Positions 34,436-43,760 of a DNA stretch of 64,000 nt are shown here, in pieces; position 1 is the stretch's first letter; every line of letters begins with the position of its first letter. A program made the position numbers and the translations under genes. This stretch comes from Sulfuricaulis sp040901545. Its GTDB lineage: Bacteria; Pseudomonadota; Gammaproteobacteria; Acidiferrobacterales; Sulfurifustaceae. The stretch lies in the NCBI RefSeq assembly GCF_040901545.1, contig NZ_JBBDYL010000054.1, forward strand, positions 186,001 to 250,000. Reading direction: 5' to 3'. The notes below the pieces were generated by a model. It ran no database searches and had not been told where the DNA came from. It saw only the letters and a list, made by a program, of their open reading frames with translations.

Positions 34436-35233
34436 ATGGAACTTTCCCTCTTTATCAAGGCGCTGGTTCTCGGCGTCGTCGAAGGCTTGACTGAATTTCT
34501 ACCTGTATCTTCCACTGGACACTTGATTATCGTGGGCGATCTGCTCCAGTTTAGTGATGGCCACGGTAAAGGATTCGAAATCGTCATTCAGCTCGGCGCC
34601 ATCCTCGGAGTAGTCTGGGATTACCGTATGCGCGTCGGCCGCTTGATCACTGGCATAAGAATCAGGCATGAACGGCTTTTTATGCTGAATTTGTTGATTG
34701 CGTTTCTTCCGGCCGCCGTATTGGGTCTCCTGCTGCACGAATACATAACCACCTATCTGTTCAATCCGGTAACTGTCGCGTGGGCGCTCATCGCAGGCGG
34801 AATCCTGATTTTGATTATCGAGCGGTTGCCATTGACGGTCCGCGTGGACAGCATGGAAAACGTGAGTCCGCTTGCTGCCTTCAAGATAGGCGTGGCCCAG
34901 ATGTTTTCACTCTTCCCCGGCATATCACGTGCCGGCGCAACCATTATGGGCGGGCTTCTCGCCGGCCTTTCGCGGACGGCGGCGACCGAGTTTTCATTCC
35001 TCCTCGCCATGCCGGTCATGTTGGCAGCCACGTTTTACGCGCTTTTCAAAAATATTAACTCGTTAAATGCCGAGGATGTTTTCGTGTTCGCCGTGGGGTT
35101 TGTCATGTCATTTTTGACAGCATTAATCGTGGTCAAGGCATTCCTTAAATACGTAGCGGGCCATAATTTCACGTTATTCGCGTTATACCGCATCGGCTTT
35201 GGCCTGCTGGTTCTAGCGTATTTCCGGGGTTAG
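34436..35233 (+). CDS. uppP: Undecaprenyl-diphosphatase
   Basis: UppP (BacA) is an inner-membrane enzyme that recycles undecaprenyl diphosphate for peptidoglycan and other envelope polymers. The 265-residue protein has about eight hydrophobic segments, the two conserved blocks VVEGLTEFLPVSSTGHLII and FSLFPGISRAGATIMGGLL (the second with the essential Ser and Arg). It is followed after four bases by a VTT-domain gene. Confidence 0.97.
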   Translation: MELSLFIKALVLGVVEGLTEFLPVSSTGHLIIVGDLLQFSDGHGKGFEIVIQLGAILGVVWDYRMRVGRLITGIRIRHERLFMLNLLIAFLPAAVLGLLLHEYITTYLFNPVTVAWALIAGGILILIIERLPLTVRVDSMENVSPLAAFKIGVAQMFSLFPGISRAGATIMGGLLAGLSRTAATEFSFLLAMPVMLAATFYALFKNINSLNAEDVFVFAVGFVMSFLTALIVVKAFLKYVAGHNFTLFALYRIGFGLLVLAYFRG

Positions 35234-35237
35234 GTCC

Positions 35238-35825
35238 GTGTTTCATCCGCTACGAAGACTTTACGAATGGGTTCTCTCCCTGTCGCATCATCCGCATGCG
35301 CAGATTGCGCTATTTGTGCTGGCTTTTGCCGAATCTTCGGTCTTCCCGATACCGCCGGACGTATTGCTGATTGCGCTCGCGCTGGGTATTCCGACTCAGG
35401 CTTATCGGTTTGCCCTGATCACGACCGCCGGGTCGGTACTGGGTGGCCTCGGCGGGTACATTATCGGTTACGGTTTCATGGCCAGTGTCGGTCAATGGGT
35501 CCTTGACGCTTATCAGTTGCAACAGCCTTTTGAGAAGATTCGCGCATGGTACTTAAACTATGACATTTGGGCCGTTGCAATCGCCGGATTCACCCCGATC
35601 CCATATAAAGTCTTTACGATTGCCGCCGGCGCGTTCGAGATGGACGTGTGGCGATTTTCGCTTGCCTCGCTTTTCTCCCGCGGCGCGCGATTCTTTTTGC
35701 TCGCGTGGATGATTCACCGATATGGCGCCGCCATCAAGCTGTTTATTGACCGTTATTTCAATATATTGACAGTGGTATTTATGGCGTTATTAATCGGTTT
35801 TTTCCTGCTGATTGCCGGGTGGTAG
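35238..35825 (+). CDS. YqaA/DedA-type VTT-domain membrane protein
   Basis: The 195-residue protein has about five hydrophobic segments and the VTT/SNARE-associated features FAESSVFPIPPDVLLIALAL, GGYIIGYGF and the amphipathic AGFTPIPYKVFTIAAGAFEM. Bacterial relatives are linked to envelope lipid movement, and some DedA proteins recycle undecaprenyl phosphate. Its direct linkage to uppP fits such a role, which is inference. The start is a GTG at 35238. Confidence 0.85.
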   Translation: MFHPLRRLYEWVLSLSHHPHAQIALFVLAFAESSVFPIPPDVLLIALALGIPTQAYRFALITTAGSVLGGLGGYIIGYGFMASVGQWVLDAYQLQQPFEKIRAWYLNYDIWAVAIAGFTPIPYKVFTIAAGAFEMDVWRFSLASLFSRGARFFLLAWMIHRYGAAIKLFIDRYFNILTVVFMALLIGFFLLIAGW

Positions 35826-35950
35826 ACGGAGCCGGTCGCCGCAAGGCTGGGCGGGTAAGGCCGGGAATTAGACCCGGAGCCGCATTATCCCTGCCCATTT
35901 TGCGGGCTGAAAACCTGTTATCCCAACCAATTATCAGCGTAATCAAGACT

Positions 35951-35979
35951 TTGATTGTGCCCCGTGTCTGCACTATGTT
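35951..35979 (+). promoter_or_regulatory. Probable promoter of the REC-GGDEF gene
   Basis: TTGATT (35951-35956), a 17-base spacer and TATGTT (35974-35979) stand 61 bases before the start codon at 36040. Confidence 0.45.
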
Positions 35980-36039
35980 TATTTAAATGGGGCCACGCAC
36001 AACGCCGGAAAAAACTTTTGCCATCGGCCCGTTGATTGA

Positions 36040-37224
36040 ATGAGCCAAAATATGGAAATGAAAGCGGAAATTGCCACGCCCCAGGCGGAAAGAGTTCGGG
36101 TGATGGTGGCGGATGATTCGCGTGTCATCCGCAAGGCAATTACAAAAATATTAAACAACGAATTCGATCTCGTCGAGGTCGGAGACGGAGAAGCGGCCTG
36201 GGATCAGCTTCTCCGAGACGAATCCATACAGGTCCTGGTATCCGACATTGAAATGCCGAAGCTCGACGGCTACTCGCTTATCTGCCGCGTGCGCGCGGCC
36301 GAAACCGAGCGGGTCCGAAACGTGCCCATTATCGTCATCACCGGTGCCGACGACGAACTGACCCGTGAACGCGCGTTCGCCTGCGGCGCCACCGACTTCA
36401 TCATCAAACCCATTGACGGCGTGCAATTGCTGGCGCGTACCCGAGCCCACGCCAAGCTGGATCAAACCACGCGCAAACTAGAGGAAACTTCCACAGCACT
36501 GGAAGAGCAGTCTGCGGTCGATCCGCTTACGCAACTTCACAGCCGTCGATATTTCATTCAGCGAGGTGTACAGGATCTCGCGTACGTCAAACGGCACAAC
36601 AACGATTTGTCCATTATCCGGGTCGACATAGATAACTTCCGGTCGATATACAAGAAATACGGCGATCAGACCAGCGATCAGATTCTCGTATGGCTGGCCA
36701 AGATTCTGGTTTCCAGCAGCCGCAAAGAAGACACCGTGGCGCGTATCGGTGGCGGCGAGTTTGCAGTTTTGGCGCCGTCTTCCGGGCGAATGGAAGCGGC
36801 GGTGCTGTGCGAACGGATGCGCACCGGGGTCGCGGCCAGCCCGTTCACTAACGAAAGCGCGACAATCCCTCTAACAATCAGCCTGGGTCTGGCTTCTTAC
36901 GGCCGCGATCCCGGTGAGACGACGGAAGACCTACTTACCCTGGCGGAACAACGCATGACGCTTGCCAAGGCGGCCGGAGGGAATCGCCTTGGCATCAGCT
37001 ATCAGGAAGAAGCGCCTAAACCCGACGAGGCTGTCATCGAACAGCCCGATCTCGAAACAGCGCTCAAAATGCTCGGGTCCGACGAAGGCGGAAAACTGGT
37101 ACCGTTCTTGCCGGATCTCGTTACCCGCTGTATTCCCCTACTCGAATTCTGCAACCGAAAACTCGATCTGGGTCTTGGTTTTGCGATTGAGTCACTCAAG
37201 GATAAACTCTCCGATATGCGATAA
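36040..37224 (+). CDS. Response regulator with degenerate GGDEF domain (GGGEF)
   Basis: The 394-residue protein has a receiver domain (residues 19-135) with acidic pair D25-D26, acceptor Asp69 and Lys123, a coiled linker (142-158), and a GGDEF domain (160-320). The signature is GGGEF at 237-241, so the metal-binding acidic residue at position 3 of the motif is Gly. The inhibitory-site RxxD (Arg228, Asp231) sits exactly five residues before it. This argues against cyclase activity and for a c-di-GMP-binding effector, although that is inference. About 65 residues follow the GGDEF domain and I do not recognise them. No kinase gene is adjacent. Confidence 0.88.
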   Translation: MSQNMEMKAEIATPQAERVRVMVADDSRVIRKAITKILNNEFDLVEVGDGEAAWDQLLRDESIQVLVSDIEMPKLDGYSLICRVRAAETERVRNVPIIVITGADDELTRERAFACGATDFIIKPIDGVQLLARTRAHAKLDQTTRKLEETSTALEEQSAVDPLTQLHSRRYFIQRGVQDLAYVKRHNNDLSIIRVDIDNFRSIYKKYGDQTSDQILVWLAKILVSSSRKEDTVARIGGGEFAVLAPSSGRMEAAVLCERMRTGVAASPFTNESATIPLTISLGLASYGRDPGETTEDLLTLAEQRMTLAKAAGGNRLGISYQEEAPKPDEAVIEQPDLETALKMLGSDEGGKLVPFLPDLVTRCIPLLEFCNRKLDLGLGFAIESLKDKLSDMR

Positions 37225-37428
37225 TGGTCCGGCTTGATATATGAGGTGCGGACATGCACGGCCATGAAACGCTTCACCAACACCCTGCAATCAGTGTTAC
37301 CGGAATAATATATCAGCTCCCAGAATTAATGAGCGTCCGCAAAATCATCGGACCGCGACCGGATACCCGCCATCACTGGGGTAAGGCGTAACGATTCTGA
37401 CTTTAGCTTTCTTATCCCCCATCCGTTC

Positions 37429-38382
37429 ATGACCGGAGGTTTTCAGCCCGCCTGGTGGTGCCGCGGCCCTCATGGGCAAACATTGTGGGCACGCGTGATA
37501 AGACGCGCGCCCCACGTGCCGTTAACCCGGGAGCGCTTGGAACTGCCTGATGGGGATTACATTGATATTGATTGGACAAAGAATGAACAAGGTCCGATTG
37601 TCATCATATTGCATGGCCTGGAAGGCTCTTCCGCTTCTCCTTACGCGCGTGGAATGTTAAATGCCGTTATGCGTCGGGGTTGGCGCGGTGTCGTCATGCA
37701 TTTTCGCGGATGCAATGGCGAACCCAATCGACTTGCACGCAGTTACCACTCCGGCGATACCGGCGATTTCGCTTACTTAATCGATGCGGTGAAAAAACGC
37801 GAACCGTTTACGCCTCTGGCGGCAATCGGATTTTCACTCGGCGGGAATGTTTTGCTCAAATGGTTGGGCACAACCGATACTCGGGCGCCGTTACGTGCGG
37901 CCGTCGCGATATCGGTACCTTACCAGTTGAGCGTGGCCGCGGACCGTCTTCAACAGGGCTTTTCACGATTGTATCAATGGCACCTGATGCGTTCCCTGCG
38001 AAACACGGTTTCGGCAAAACGCCGGCGCATGGTTCTTCCGATTGCAATACGGGACTTTTCTGCGCTGAGAACACTGCGTGATTTCGACGATAACGTCACG
38101 GCTCCGTTGCACGGGTTCAACAATGCTGATCACTACTACGCCGTTTCAAGCTCATGGCAGTATCTCGGGAAAATCGCAGTGCCAACTTTACTGTTGCATT
38201 CCCGCGATGATCCCTTCATGACCGAGTCGGCGATCCCGCGCGCAGACGACCTTTCTGATGCCGTGACTTTCGAACTTTCTGCGCACGGCGGGCACGTAGG
38301 GTTTGTTTCGGGCAGATGGCCATGGAAACCACGTTACTGGCTTGAAGAGCGGATACCGGCTTATCTCGTCCAATATTTGTAA
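37429..38382 (+). CDS. Alpha/beta-hydrolase, YheT family
   Basis: This 317-residue hydrolase matches the COG0429 group: N-terminal FQPAWWCRGPHGQTLWARV, VIILHGLEGSSASPYARGM, HFRGCNGEPN, the nucleophile GFSLGGNVLLKWLG, the acid in HSRDDPFM and the His in AHGGHVGFV. The natural substrate of YheT proteins is not established; lipid or ester hydrolysis is assumed. It is convergent with a small membrane-protein gene. Confidence 0.9.
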   Translation: MTGGFQPAWWCRGPHGQTLWARVIRRAPHVPLTRERLELPDGDYIDIDWTKNEQGPIVIILHGLEGSSASPYARGMLNAVMRRGWRGVVMHFRGCNGEPNRLARSYHSGDTGDFAYLIDAVKKREPFTPLAAIGFSLGGNVLLKWLGTTDTRAPLRAAVAISVPYQLSVAADRLQQGFSRLYQWHLMRSLRNTVSAKRRRMVLPIAIRDFSALRTLRDFDDNVTAPLHGFNNADHYYAVSSSWQYLGKIAVPTLLLHSRDDPFMTESAIPRADDLSDAVTFELSAHGGHVGFVSGRWPWKPRYWLEERIPAYLVQYL

Positions 38383-38395
38383 TTCGGTCCGGAGG

Positions 38396-38878
38396 TCATG
38401 CGTCCTTGGCTGACTGGAAGTAATCCCGCCGGATATAGGCATAAAGCGCGAATCCCCACCAGCAGAGGATGACTAATACGGTCATCAGCACAATCGCCTG
38501 GCTAATCATCGCCTTGTCAATCCCTTGCGAGAGCAGTTCACTCTCATAAATCCCAATCTGCTTGGAGATGAAACTTTCCATCGCCTGACGACTCAAGATA
38601 AATTGCAGCTTGTCGATCGTGTAGATCGACACCGTCACAAAAACGAGGAAGTAACCCCATTGCGTCGCGCTCCAGAGACCGACGCCAAGCGCCAGGAATA
38701 ACGCGGCATAGACCAGATGATAAATGCCGACGCCGGTTCCGCCGATGATTGCCCCAAACAAAGGAACTTCCGAGGTTATGGAAAAAAGCTCAAATGCGGC
38801 GGACACCACGAACAGCACGGCGGCAGCCCGAAAGGTGAAACGGCCTTTTTTCCCCGACGTTTCCATGTTGTTGCTCAC
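38396..38878 (-). CDS. Hypothetical four-helix membrane protein
   Basis: The 160-residue protein has four hydrophobic segments (about 15-32, 40-66, 68-86 and 128-148) and a polar stretch between the third and fourth. I do not recognise a family. It lies alone between a YheT hydrolase and an EndoIII-like gene. The 218-bp region upstream of it shows no clear promoter or gene. Confidence 0.65.
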   Translation of the reverse strand: MSNNMETSGKKGRFTFRAAAVLFVVSAAFELFSITSEVPLFGAIIGGTGVGIYHLVYAALFLALGVGLWSATQWGYFLVFVTVSIYTIDKLQFILSRQAMESFISKQIGIYESELLSQGIDKAMISQAIVLMTVLVILCWWGFALYAYIRRDYFQSAKDA

Positions 38879-39096
38879 TGGCTTTCGGACGTAAATTTAC
38901 GCTATCGCCAGACGGAGTCAATTCCGCGATTGTTCCGCGCCAATCGTTTACAAATTATTCATAACTTGCACGCTGTGCGCTTAAAGCATGATTGCCAGTC
39001 TGATCCACATGGCAAGCAGAACAATATTGCCGAGGAGAAAGAATATGAAGCGTGATGGATTTAGATGGTCATAGATAAATCTCCGGGTTAGTATTT

Positions 39097-39762
39097 TCAA
39101 CGGCGGGAAAGATCAATCGATGAGGGGCACTGGGAAGCAAGCACACATATTTGACAGCGTGGCCTTTTCTTGCAGATATCCTTGCCGTGTACGACGATGA
39201 GGGCGTGAAATTCATTGAACATCTGCGCGTCTGGTTCCAGTGCCATCTCAAATTTATGCCTCAGTGATTCATATTTCTCCGATCCCCTGATCAGACCCAG
39301 CCGCGAAAAAATGCGCCGCGTGTAGGCGTCGATCACGAACACCGTGCGGTTGAAGGCATAAAGCAGAATATCGTCGGCCGTTTCGGGGCCGATTCCGCGC
39401 ACGCCCAGCAATGCGCGGCGCAGTTCATTCGTCGGGATTTTGGAGATTTTTCGTAACCCTCCCTGCGCGATCAACCAGCGGCACATGGCCTTCAGTCGCA
39501 GGGCCTTGATATTGAAATAGCCGGACGGTCTGAGCCACTTCCCGAGTTGCCGGGGATGCGCCTTAACGATAGCCTTGGGCGAAAGTGCCCGTGCCTGAAT
39601 TAGGTTAGCGATGGCCCGTTCGACATTAGTCCAGGCGGTATTCTGCGTCAGCACCGCGCCGACCATAATTTCAAACGCGGAGTCTCCCGGCCACCAGTGC
39701 TGTTTGCCATTGGCGGCGAACAGTTTGCGATAAACCTTGGGGATGCTGGTACTCGCCTTCAT
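39097..39762 (-). CDS. Endonuclease III-like HhH-GPD DNA glycosylase with FeS cluster
   Basis: The 221-residue base-excision repair protein has MVGAVLTQNTAWTNVERAI, the helix-hairpin-helix LLGVRGIGPETADDILLYA, the catalytic Asp in VIDAYTRRIF, and the C-x6-C-x2-C-x5-C iron-sulfur motif CKKRPRCQICVLASQC. The lysine used by bifunctional Nth for lyase activity is replaced (GPETAD), so it is probably a monofunctional glycosylase, as in MagIII-type 3-methyladenine glycosylases. It follows the chromate-resistance genes on the same strand. Confidence 0.87.
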   Translation of the reverse strand: MKASTSIPKVYRKLFAANGKQHWWPGDSAFEIMVGAVLTQNTAWTNVERAIANLIQARALSPKAIVKAHPRQLGKWLRPSGYFNIKALRLKAMCRWLIAQGGLRKISKIPTNELRRALLGVRGIGPETADDILLYAFNRTVFVIDAYTRRIFSRLGLIRGSEKYESLRHKFEMALEPDAQMFNEFHALIVVHGKDICKKRPRCQICVLASQCPSSIDLSRR

Positions 39763-39788
39763 TTCAGGTTGCTGGGAAATCGGACTCG

Positions 39789-40994
39789 TTACCGTACCGG
39801 CAGCTGTTCCTCGGGCGGTTTGAGGTGGCGAAATGCCTTGTACAGCGCGATATCGTAAACAATCTTCATGCCTGCGCCGATAAGCAGGGGTGTGGCAAGC
39901 GCTAGCCCCTGCATCAGGAACCCGGCGAAAAACGGCGCGGTGGCCCAGCCGCCCATGCGTACAAGATGCGTGATACCGGAAGCAAACGTCCGCTCCTCAG
40001 GTCTGACCATCGCCATTATATAGGACTGACGCGTGGGCACGTCCATCTCCACCAAGCCCTCGCGCAGTAGGAAGAGTAACGCCGCAACCTCAAAGCTTGG
40101 CGCGAACGGCACCGTCATGAGCAGGATACTTGAAGGGATATGTGTGAACACCATGGTGTTCACGAGACCGAAGCGCGCGGCCAGCCACGCCGCGCCAAGA
40201 TGCGAAGCCGCATTGGCCACGCGTGCAAAGAAAAACAAAATGGCGATGGTAGCCTCATCAACCGCGAATCGCTGGTAAAAGAAATACGCCAGCAGCGCCG
40301 TGCCGAGAAAACCGCCGGCCAGGCTGTCGAGCGCAAACAGCGACGAAATCTTCCAAAGGACGCGGCGGCTGTGCGGCGCAAGTTTCGCCGTCGCGGTCGG
40401 CTCATGCGTCTCGACCGCGGACGACAAACCGGAATACAGCAGCGCGCTCAGGAGGAACAGGCCGGCATAGACAGCAACGGTCGCATGAAACGAAGCGAGC
40501 ACACCTGCGCCGGCGGTCTCGCGCAGCATCACAGGCATGGCCGCCAGCACGCCGCCCAAAGCATGGCCCATGTCCTGCAATACGTTGTACCAGGCAAATA
40601 CGCGCGTGCGTCGCTCGGGTGTCACGGTGCCGGGCAGGATTGCCTGCTCGAGCACGAGTGAGGCGCCGCGGTCGCGGCCCATGCCGTTTACCATGCCGAT
40701 AAACGCGACTACACAAACGGCCGTAATGCTGGATGTGACAATCAACGCAACTCCGCCTGCGGCGCTGGCGACGCCAATGACAAGCAAGGACCACCGCCGG
40801 CCCAGCCGGTCGCCGAGAAACGTAACGATTAGGGTAGACAGAGCAGCGCCAGTGAGACCGGAGCCGATGACCAGACCGATTTCGGCGGGCGTGAAGGCGA
40901 TCTTGTCGAGGTAAATACCAAGCAACACGCCCATCAAGCCGGTGGCGAGCGCGCGCAGGAATGCTGCCGCATAAAGAATCAGCCGATCGCTCAT
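39789..40994 (-). CDS. MFS transporter linked to chromate genes
   Basis: This is a 401-residue major facilitator with about twelve hydrophobic segments and the MFS loop motif GDRLGRRWSL between helices 2 and 3. It starts 10 bases after the ChrB-type gene (an in-frame GTG at 41000 is equally possible), so chrA, the ChrB-type gene and this gene look like one unit. MFS genes occur in some chromate-resistance clusters; the substrate is not known. Confidence 0.85.
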   Translation of the reverse strand: MSDRLILYAAAFLRALATGLMGVLLGIYLDKIAFTPAEIGLVIGSGLTGAALSTLIVTFLGDRLGRRWSLLVIGVASAAGGVALIVTSSITAVCVVAFIGMVNGMGRDRGASLVLEQAILPGTVTPERRTRVFAWYNVLQDMGHALGGVLAAMPVMLRETAGAGVLASFHATVAVYAGLFLLSALLYSGLSSAVETHEPTATAKLAPHSRRVLWKISSLFALDSLAGGFLGTALLAYFFYQRFAVDEATIAILFFFARVANAASHLGAAWLAARFGLVNTMVFTHIPSSILLMTVPFAPSFEVAALLFLLREGLVEMDVPTRQSYIMAMVRPEERTFASGITHLVRMGGWATAPFFAGFLMQGLALATPLLIGAGMKIVYDIALYKAFRHLKPPEEQLPVR

Positions 40995-41003
40995 CCGCAC
41001 CGG

Positions 41004-41423
41004 CTACGCGCTGCGGCACCATGCATAAAGAGCGTCGTAAACCACCATGCCATGCTTGAGCATCTCGTGGTCGTCCCTGAAGTTATGCGACAACCCGCGC
41101 GAGACTGCGAGCAGTCCAGCCGCTTCCGGCGCAAGGTCTAATCGACCGGTGTCGGCGGCACGCACAATGTCCGCGAGCCTTTGCAGTGTGGGATCGGTTA
41201 GTTGATATTTCTTGAGAAACGCATCAAAGCTGCAAAGCTCCTCGACGTGGCCCAACTCCACACCCGGAATATCGTATGGGATCGCCCCGGTATCCTCGGC
41301 AACCGGAAGAACTTTGTCCGGCGCGACGAACAGGAACTCCGGTGCCTTGTCGATAAATCGCGTGATTAACCATGGACAGGCGATACGATCGATCTTGGGA
41401 CGCTCACGTGTTATCCATTTCAT
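41004..41423 (-). CDS. ChrB C-terminal domain protein (chromate resistance)
   Basis: The 139-residue protein matches the chromate-resistance exported/ChrB C-terminal family: WITRERPKIDRIACPWLITRFID and YDIPGVELGHVEELCSFDAF. Full ChrB also has an N-terminal regulatory part that is missing here, so this is a stand-alone version. ATG 41423 has GGAGG upstream; 39 codons of the longer frame overlap the chrA 3' end and are excluded. It lies 16 bases after chrA. Confidence 0.87.
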   Translation of the reverse strand: MKWITRERPKIDRIACPWLITRFIDKAPEFLFVAPDKVLPVAEDTGAIPYDIPGVELGHVEELCSFDAFLKKYQLTDPTLQRLADIVRAADTGRLDLAPEAAGLLAVSRGLSHNFRDDHEMLKHGMVVYDALYAWCRSA

Positions 41424-41439
41424 GGGGACTGCCTCCTTT

Positions 41440-42846
41440 CTAAACGACGAAAGTTCGCGCCAGCGTTGCCAGAAGCCCGACGACCCCGCACGCGCCAATG
41501 ACGAGAATGATTCCGACCTGGTACCGAAATAGAGCAACAAAGGCCGAGATACCGATCAAAGCCGAGAACCATTCGACACCGATAAACAGATTGCTCAATC
41601 GGTACGGTTGCGCCAATCCCTGCGGCCAGAGCACGTGATAGGCGAAAAACACGGCAAGATTAAGCACCACACCCACGACCGCTGCCGTGATGCCGGTAAG
41701 CGGTGCCGTGAACTTGATATCGCGGCGCGTGGATTCGACGGCCGGTCCGCCGATCAGGATAAACAGAAAAGAGGGAAGAAAAGTAAAAAAGGTCGCCACG
41801 CACGCGCCCACGATTCCTGCCAGGGCCAACGATTCCGGCCCGAAGAGCGCCTTGGTCCAACCACCGACAAAACCCACAAACGCCACGATCATGATAAGCG
41901 GTCCGGGAGTGGTTTCGCCGAGCGCCAAACCGTCTATCATTTGCGTTGCGGTCAACCATTGATAATGTTCGACACCGCCTTGATATACGTACGGCAGCAC
42001 CGCGTAGGCCCCGCCGAAAGTCACCAGCGCGGCTTTGGTAAAAAACCAGCCAATTTGCGTATAGCCTTCCCGACCGAATAACGCCCACAACGCGGCCATC
42101 GCACCGAACCAGATCAGCAAACCCACGAGGCCATACGTAATCACCCGCGGCCATGCGAAACGGGTGTGTTCCGGTGACGGGGTATGATCGTCTATTACAG
42201 CGGGGCCATAACCTTTTTTCCCGTCGACGAGATGCCCCCCGGTTTGAAATTTTTCCGGTGAAAAACGTCCCCCGAAATACCCCACAATACCAGCCGTCAG
42301 AACGATATAAGGAAATGGAATTGAAAATGCGAATATGGCGGTAAAAGCAGCCACGGCCATGACCCAAAGAACAGAATTTTTCAAGGCGCGTGAACCGATC
42401 CGGTAAGCGGCAAACACGACAATCGCCGTTACCGCCGGTTTGATCCCATAGAGTATGCCCGCGACGATCAGGGCATCGCCGTAAACCAAATAAATCCAGG
42501 TTAGCGCGACCAGAATAAAAAGTGATGGCAGTACGAACAACACCCCGGCCGTGATGCCGCCCTTCAGCCCATGCATCATCCATCCGATATAGGTCGCGAG
42601 TTGCTGCGCCTCGGGACCCGGTAAGACCATGCAGTAATTGAGCGCGTGTAGAAAGCGGTGTTCGGATATCCACCGCCGCCGCTCGACCAGTTCCTGATGC
42701 ATGATGCTGATTTGCCCCGCCGGACCGCCGAAACTGATGAAACCCAACTTGAGCCAATAATAAAACGCTTCACGGAAGGATATGGGAGGCGGCGGTGAAT
42801 TGCTGTCACCGAGGGTTGATGCGGTGGTAGTTTTTTTTGGACTCAC
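41440..42846 (-). CDS. chrA: Chromate efflux transporter ChrA (long, two-domain)
   Basis: ChrA exports chromate from the cytoplasm. The 468-residue protein is the long form with two homologous halves, each with a glycine-rich CHR motif: LGFISFGGPAGQISIMHQE (N) and TKAALVTFGGAYAVLPYVYQ (C). About 12 hydrophobic segments are seen. The start is a GTG at 42846. It is followed by the ChrB-type and MFS genes and lies 29 bases after rluB. Confidence 0.94.
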   Translation of the reverse strand: MSPKKTTTASTLGDSNSPPPPISFREAFYYWLKLGFISFGGPAGQISIMHQELVERRRWISEHRFLHALNYCMVLPGPEAQQLATYIGWMMHGLKGGITAGVLFVLPSLFILVALTWIYLVYGDALIVAGILYGIKPAVTAIVVFAAYRIGSRALKNSVLWVMAVAAFTAIFAFSIPFPYIVLTAGIVGYFGGRFSPEKFQTGGHLVDGKKGYGPAVIDDHTPSPEHTRFAWPRVITYGLVGLLIWFGAMAALWALFGREGYTQIGWFFTKAALVTFGGAYAVLPYVYQGGVEHYQWLTATQMIDGLALGETTPGPLIMIVAFVGFVGGWTKALFGPESLALAGIVGACVATFFTFLPSFLFILIGGPAVESTRRDIKFTAPLTGITAAVVGVVLNLAVFFAYHVLWPQGLAQPYRLSNLFIGVEWFSALIGISAFVALFRYQVGIILVIGACGVVGLLATLARTFVV

Positions 42847-42875
42847 TACGCGACTCCATATAGAGACGGAAACGT

Positions 42876-43760
42876 TTAACGCTGTGCTGTGATTCTCCGG
42901 CGTTTCCTGACGGAGTCAGGATACAATTTTTTCGCGTTACGTCGTTTGTTATCCTGTCTTGGTGGTTTCCGCTTTGCATGAATCTTGCTTTCCGGGATTG
43001 ATGGAAGCTTGAGGCCGGCAAACCCATATAGCACTGCCATGGCTTTGTCATCGAGTTCAACGGAACGTCCCGTATGAAAATGCGGCGGCAGGCGGATCGG
43101 GCCGAAGCGTATCCGGATCAAACGGCTCACCTTCACGCTCACGCTGTCCCATAGCCGGCGTACTTCACGATTGCGTCCTTCTTTGAGTACCACATGGTAC
43201 CAGTGATTCGCGCCGGCGCCCCCTGCATCCACGATGGAATCAAAATGTCCGGGGCCGTCTTCCAGCACTACCCCCGTTTTCAATCTAGTGATCATTTCCT
43301 CGCTGATTTTGCCGAGCACGCGCACGGCGTACTCCCGTTCGATCGCTTGGGAGGGATGCATCAATCGGTTGGCGAGCTCGCCGTCGGTGGTGCAAAGCAA
43401 CAAACCGGAAGTGTTGTAATCCAGGCGACCGATGGGAATCCAGCGCGCGCCGCGGAGAGTGGGGAGTTTTTCAAAAACCGTGGTGCGGCCCTGCGGATCC
43501 GACCGGGTACAGATTTCGCCTTCCGGCTTGTGGTAGATCAGGACCCGCGGCCTGGGTTGCCTGACGCGCGCCAGAACGGTGCGTCCGTCGACACGAATCG
43601 CTTGTGCGGGAGTTACGCGGACGCCCAAGGTCGCGGGGTTGCCGTCGACGGTGACACGACCGGCTGCGATCCAGCCTTCTATCTGGCGACGTGAACCCAG
43701 GCCGGCGCGGGCTAAAACTTTCTGCAGTTTTTCCCCCGCCGGGCTGCCGTGGTCACTCAC
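42876..43760 (-). CDS. rluB: 23S rRNA pseudouridine synthase RluB
   Basis: RluB isomerises U2605 of 23S rRNA (E. coli numbering). The product is 294 residues: an N-terminal S4 RNA-binding domain (KLQKVLARAGLGSRRQIEGWI), the catalytic Asp in PIGRLDYNTSGLLL, and the late motif KEGRNREVRRLWDSV. A highly basic tail (KRKPPRQDNKRRNAKK) follows. The GTG start overlaps the scpB stop by eight bases. Confidence 0.94.
   Translation of the reverse strand: MSDHGSPAGEKLQKVLARAGLGSRRQIEGWIAAGRVTVDGNPATLGVRVTPAQAIRVDGRTVLARVRQPRPRVLIYHKPEGEICTRSDPQGRTTVFEKLPTLRGARWIPIGRLDYNTSGLLLCTTDGELANRLMHPSQAIEREYAVRVLGKISEEMITRLKTGVVLEDGPGHFDSIVDAGGAGANHWYHVVLKEGRNREVRRLWDSVSVKVSRLIRIRFGPIRLPPHFHTGRSVELDDKAMAVLYGFAGLKLPSIPESKIHAKRKPPRQDNKRRNAKKLYPDSVRKRRRITAQR

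Noticed and set aside
41660..42757. Open frame of 365 codons on the minus strand
   Set aside because: It is an alternative frame of chrA. Its Arg-rich, random composition contrasts with the clear transporter frame.
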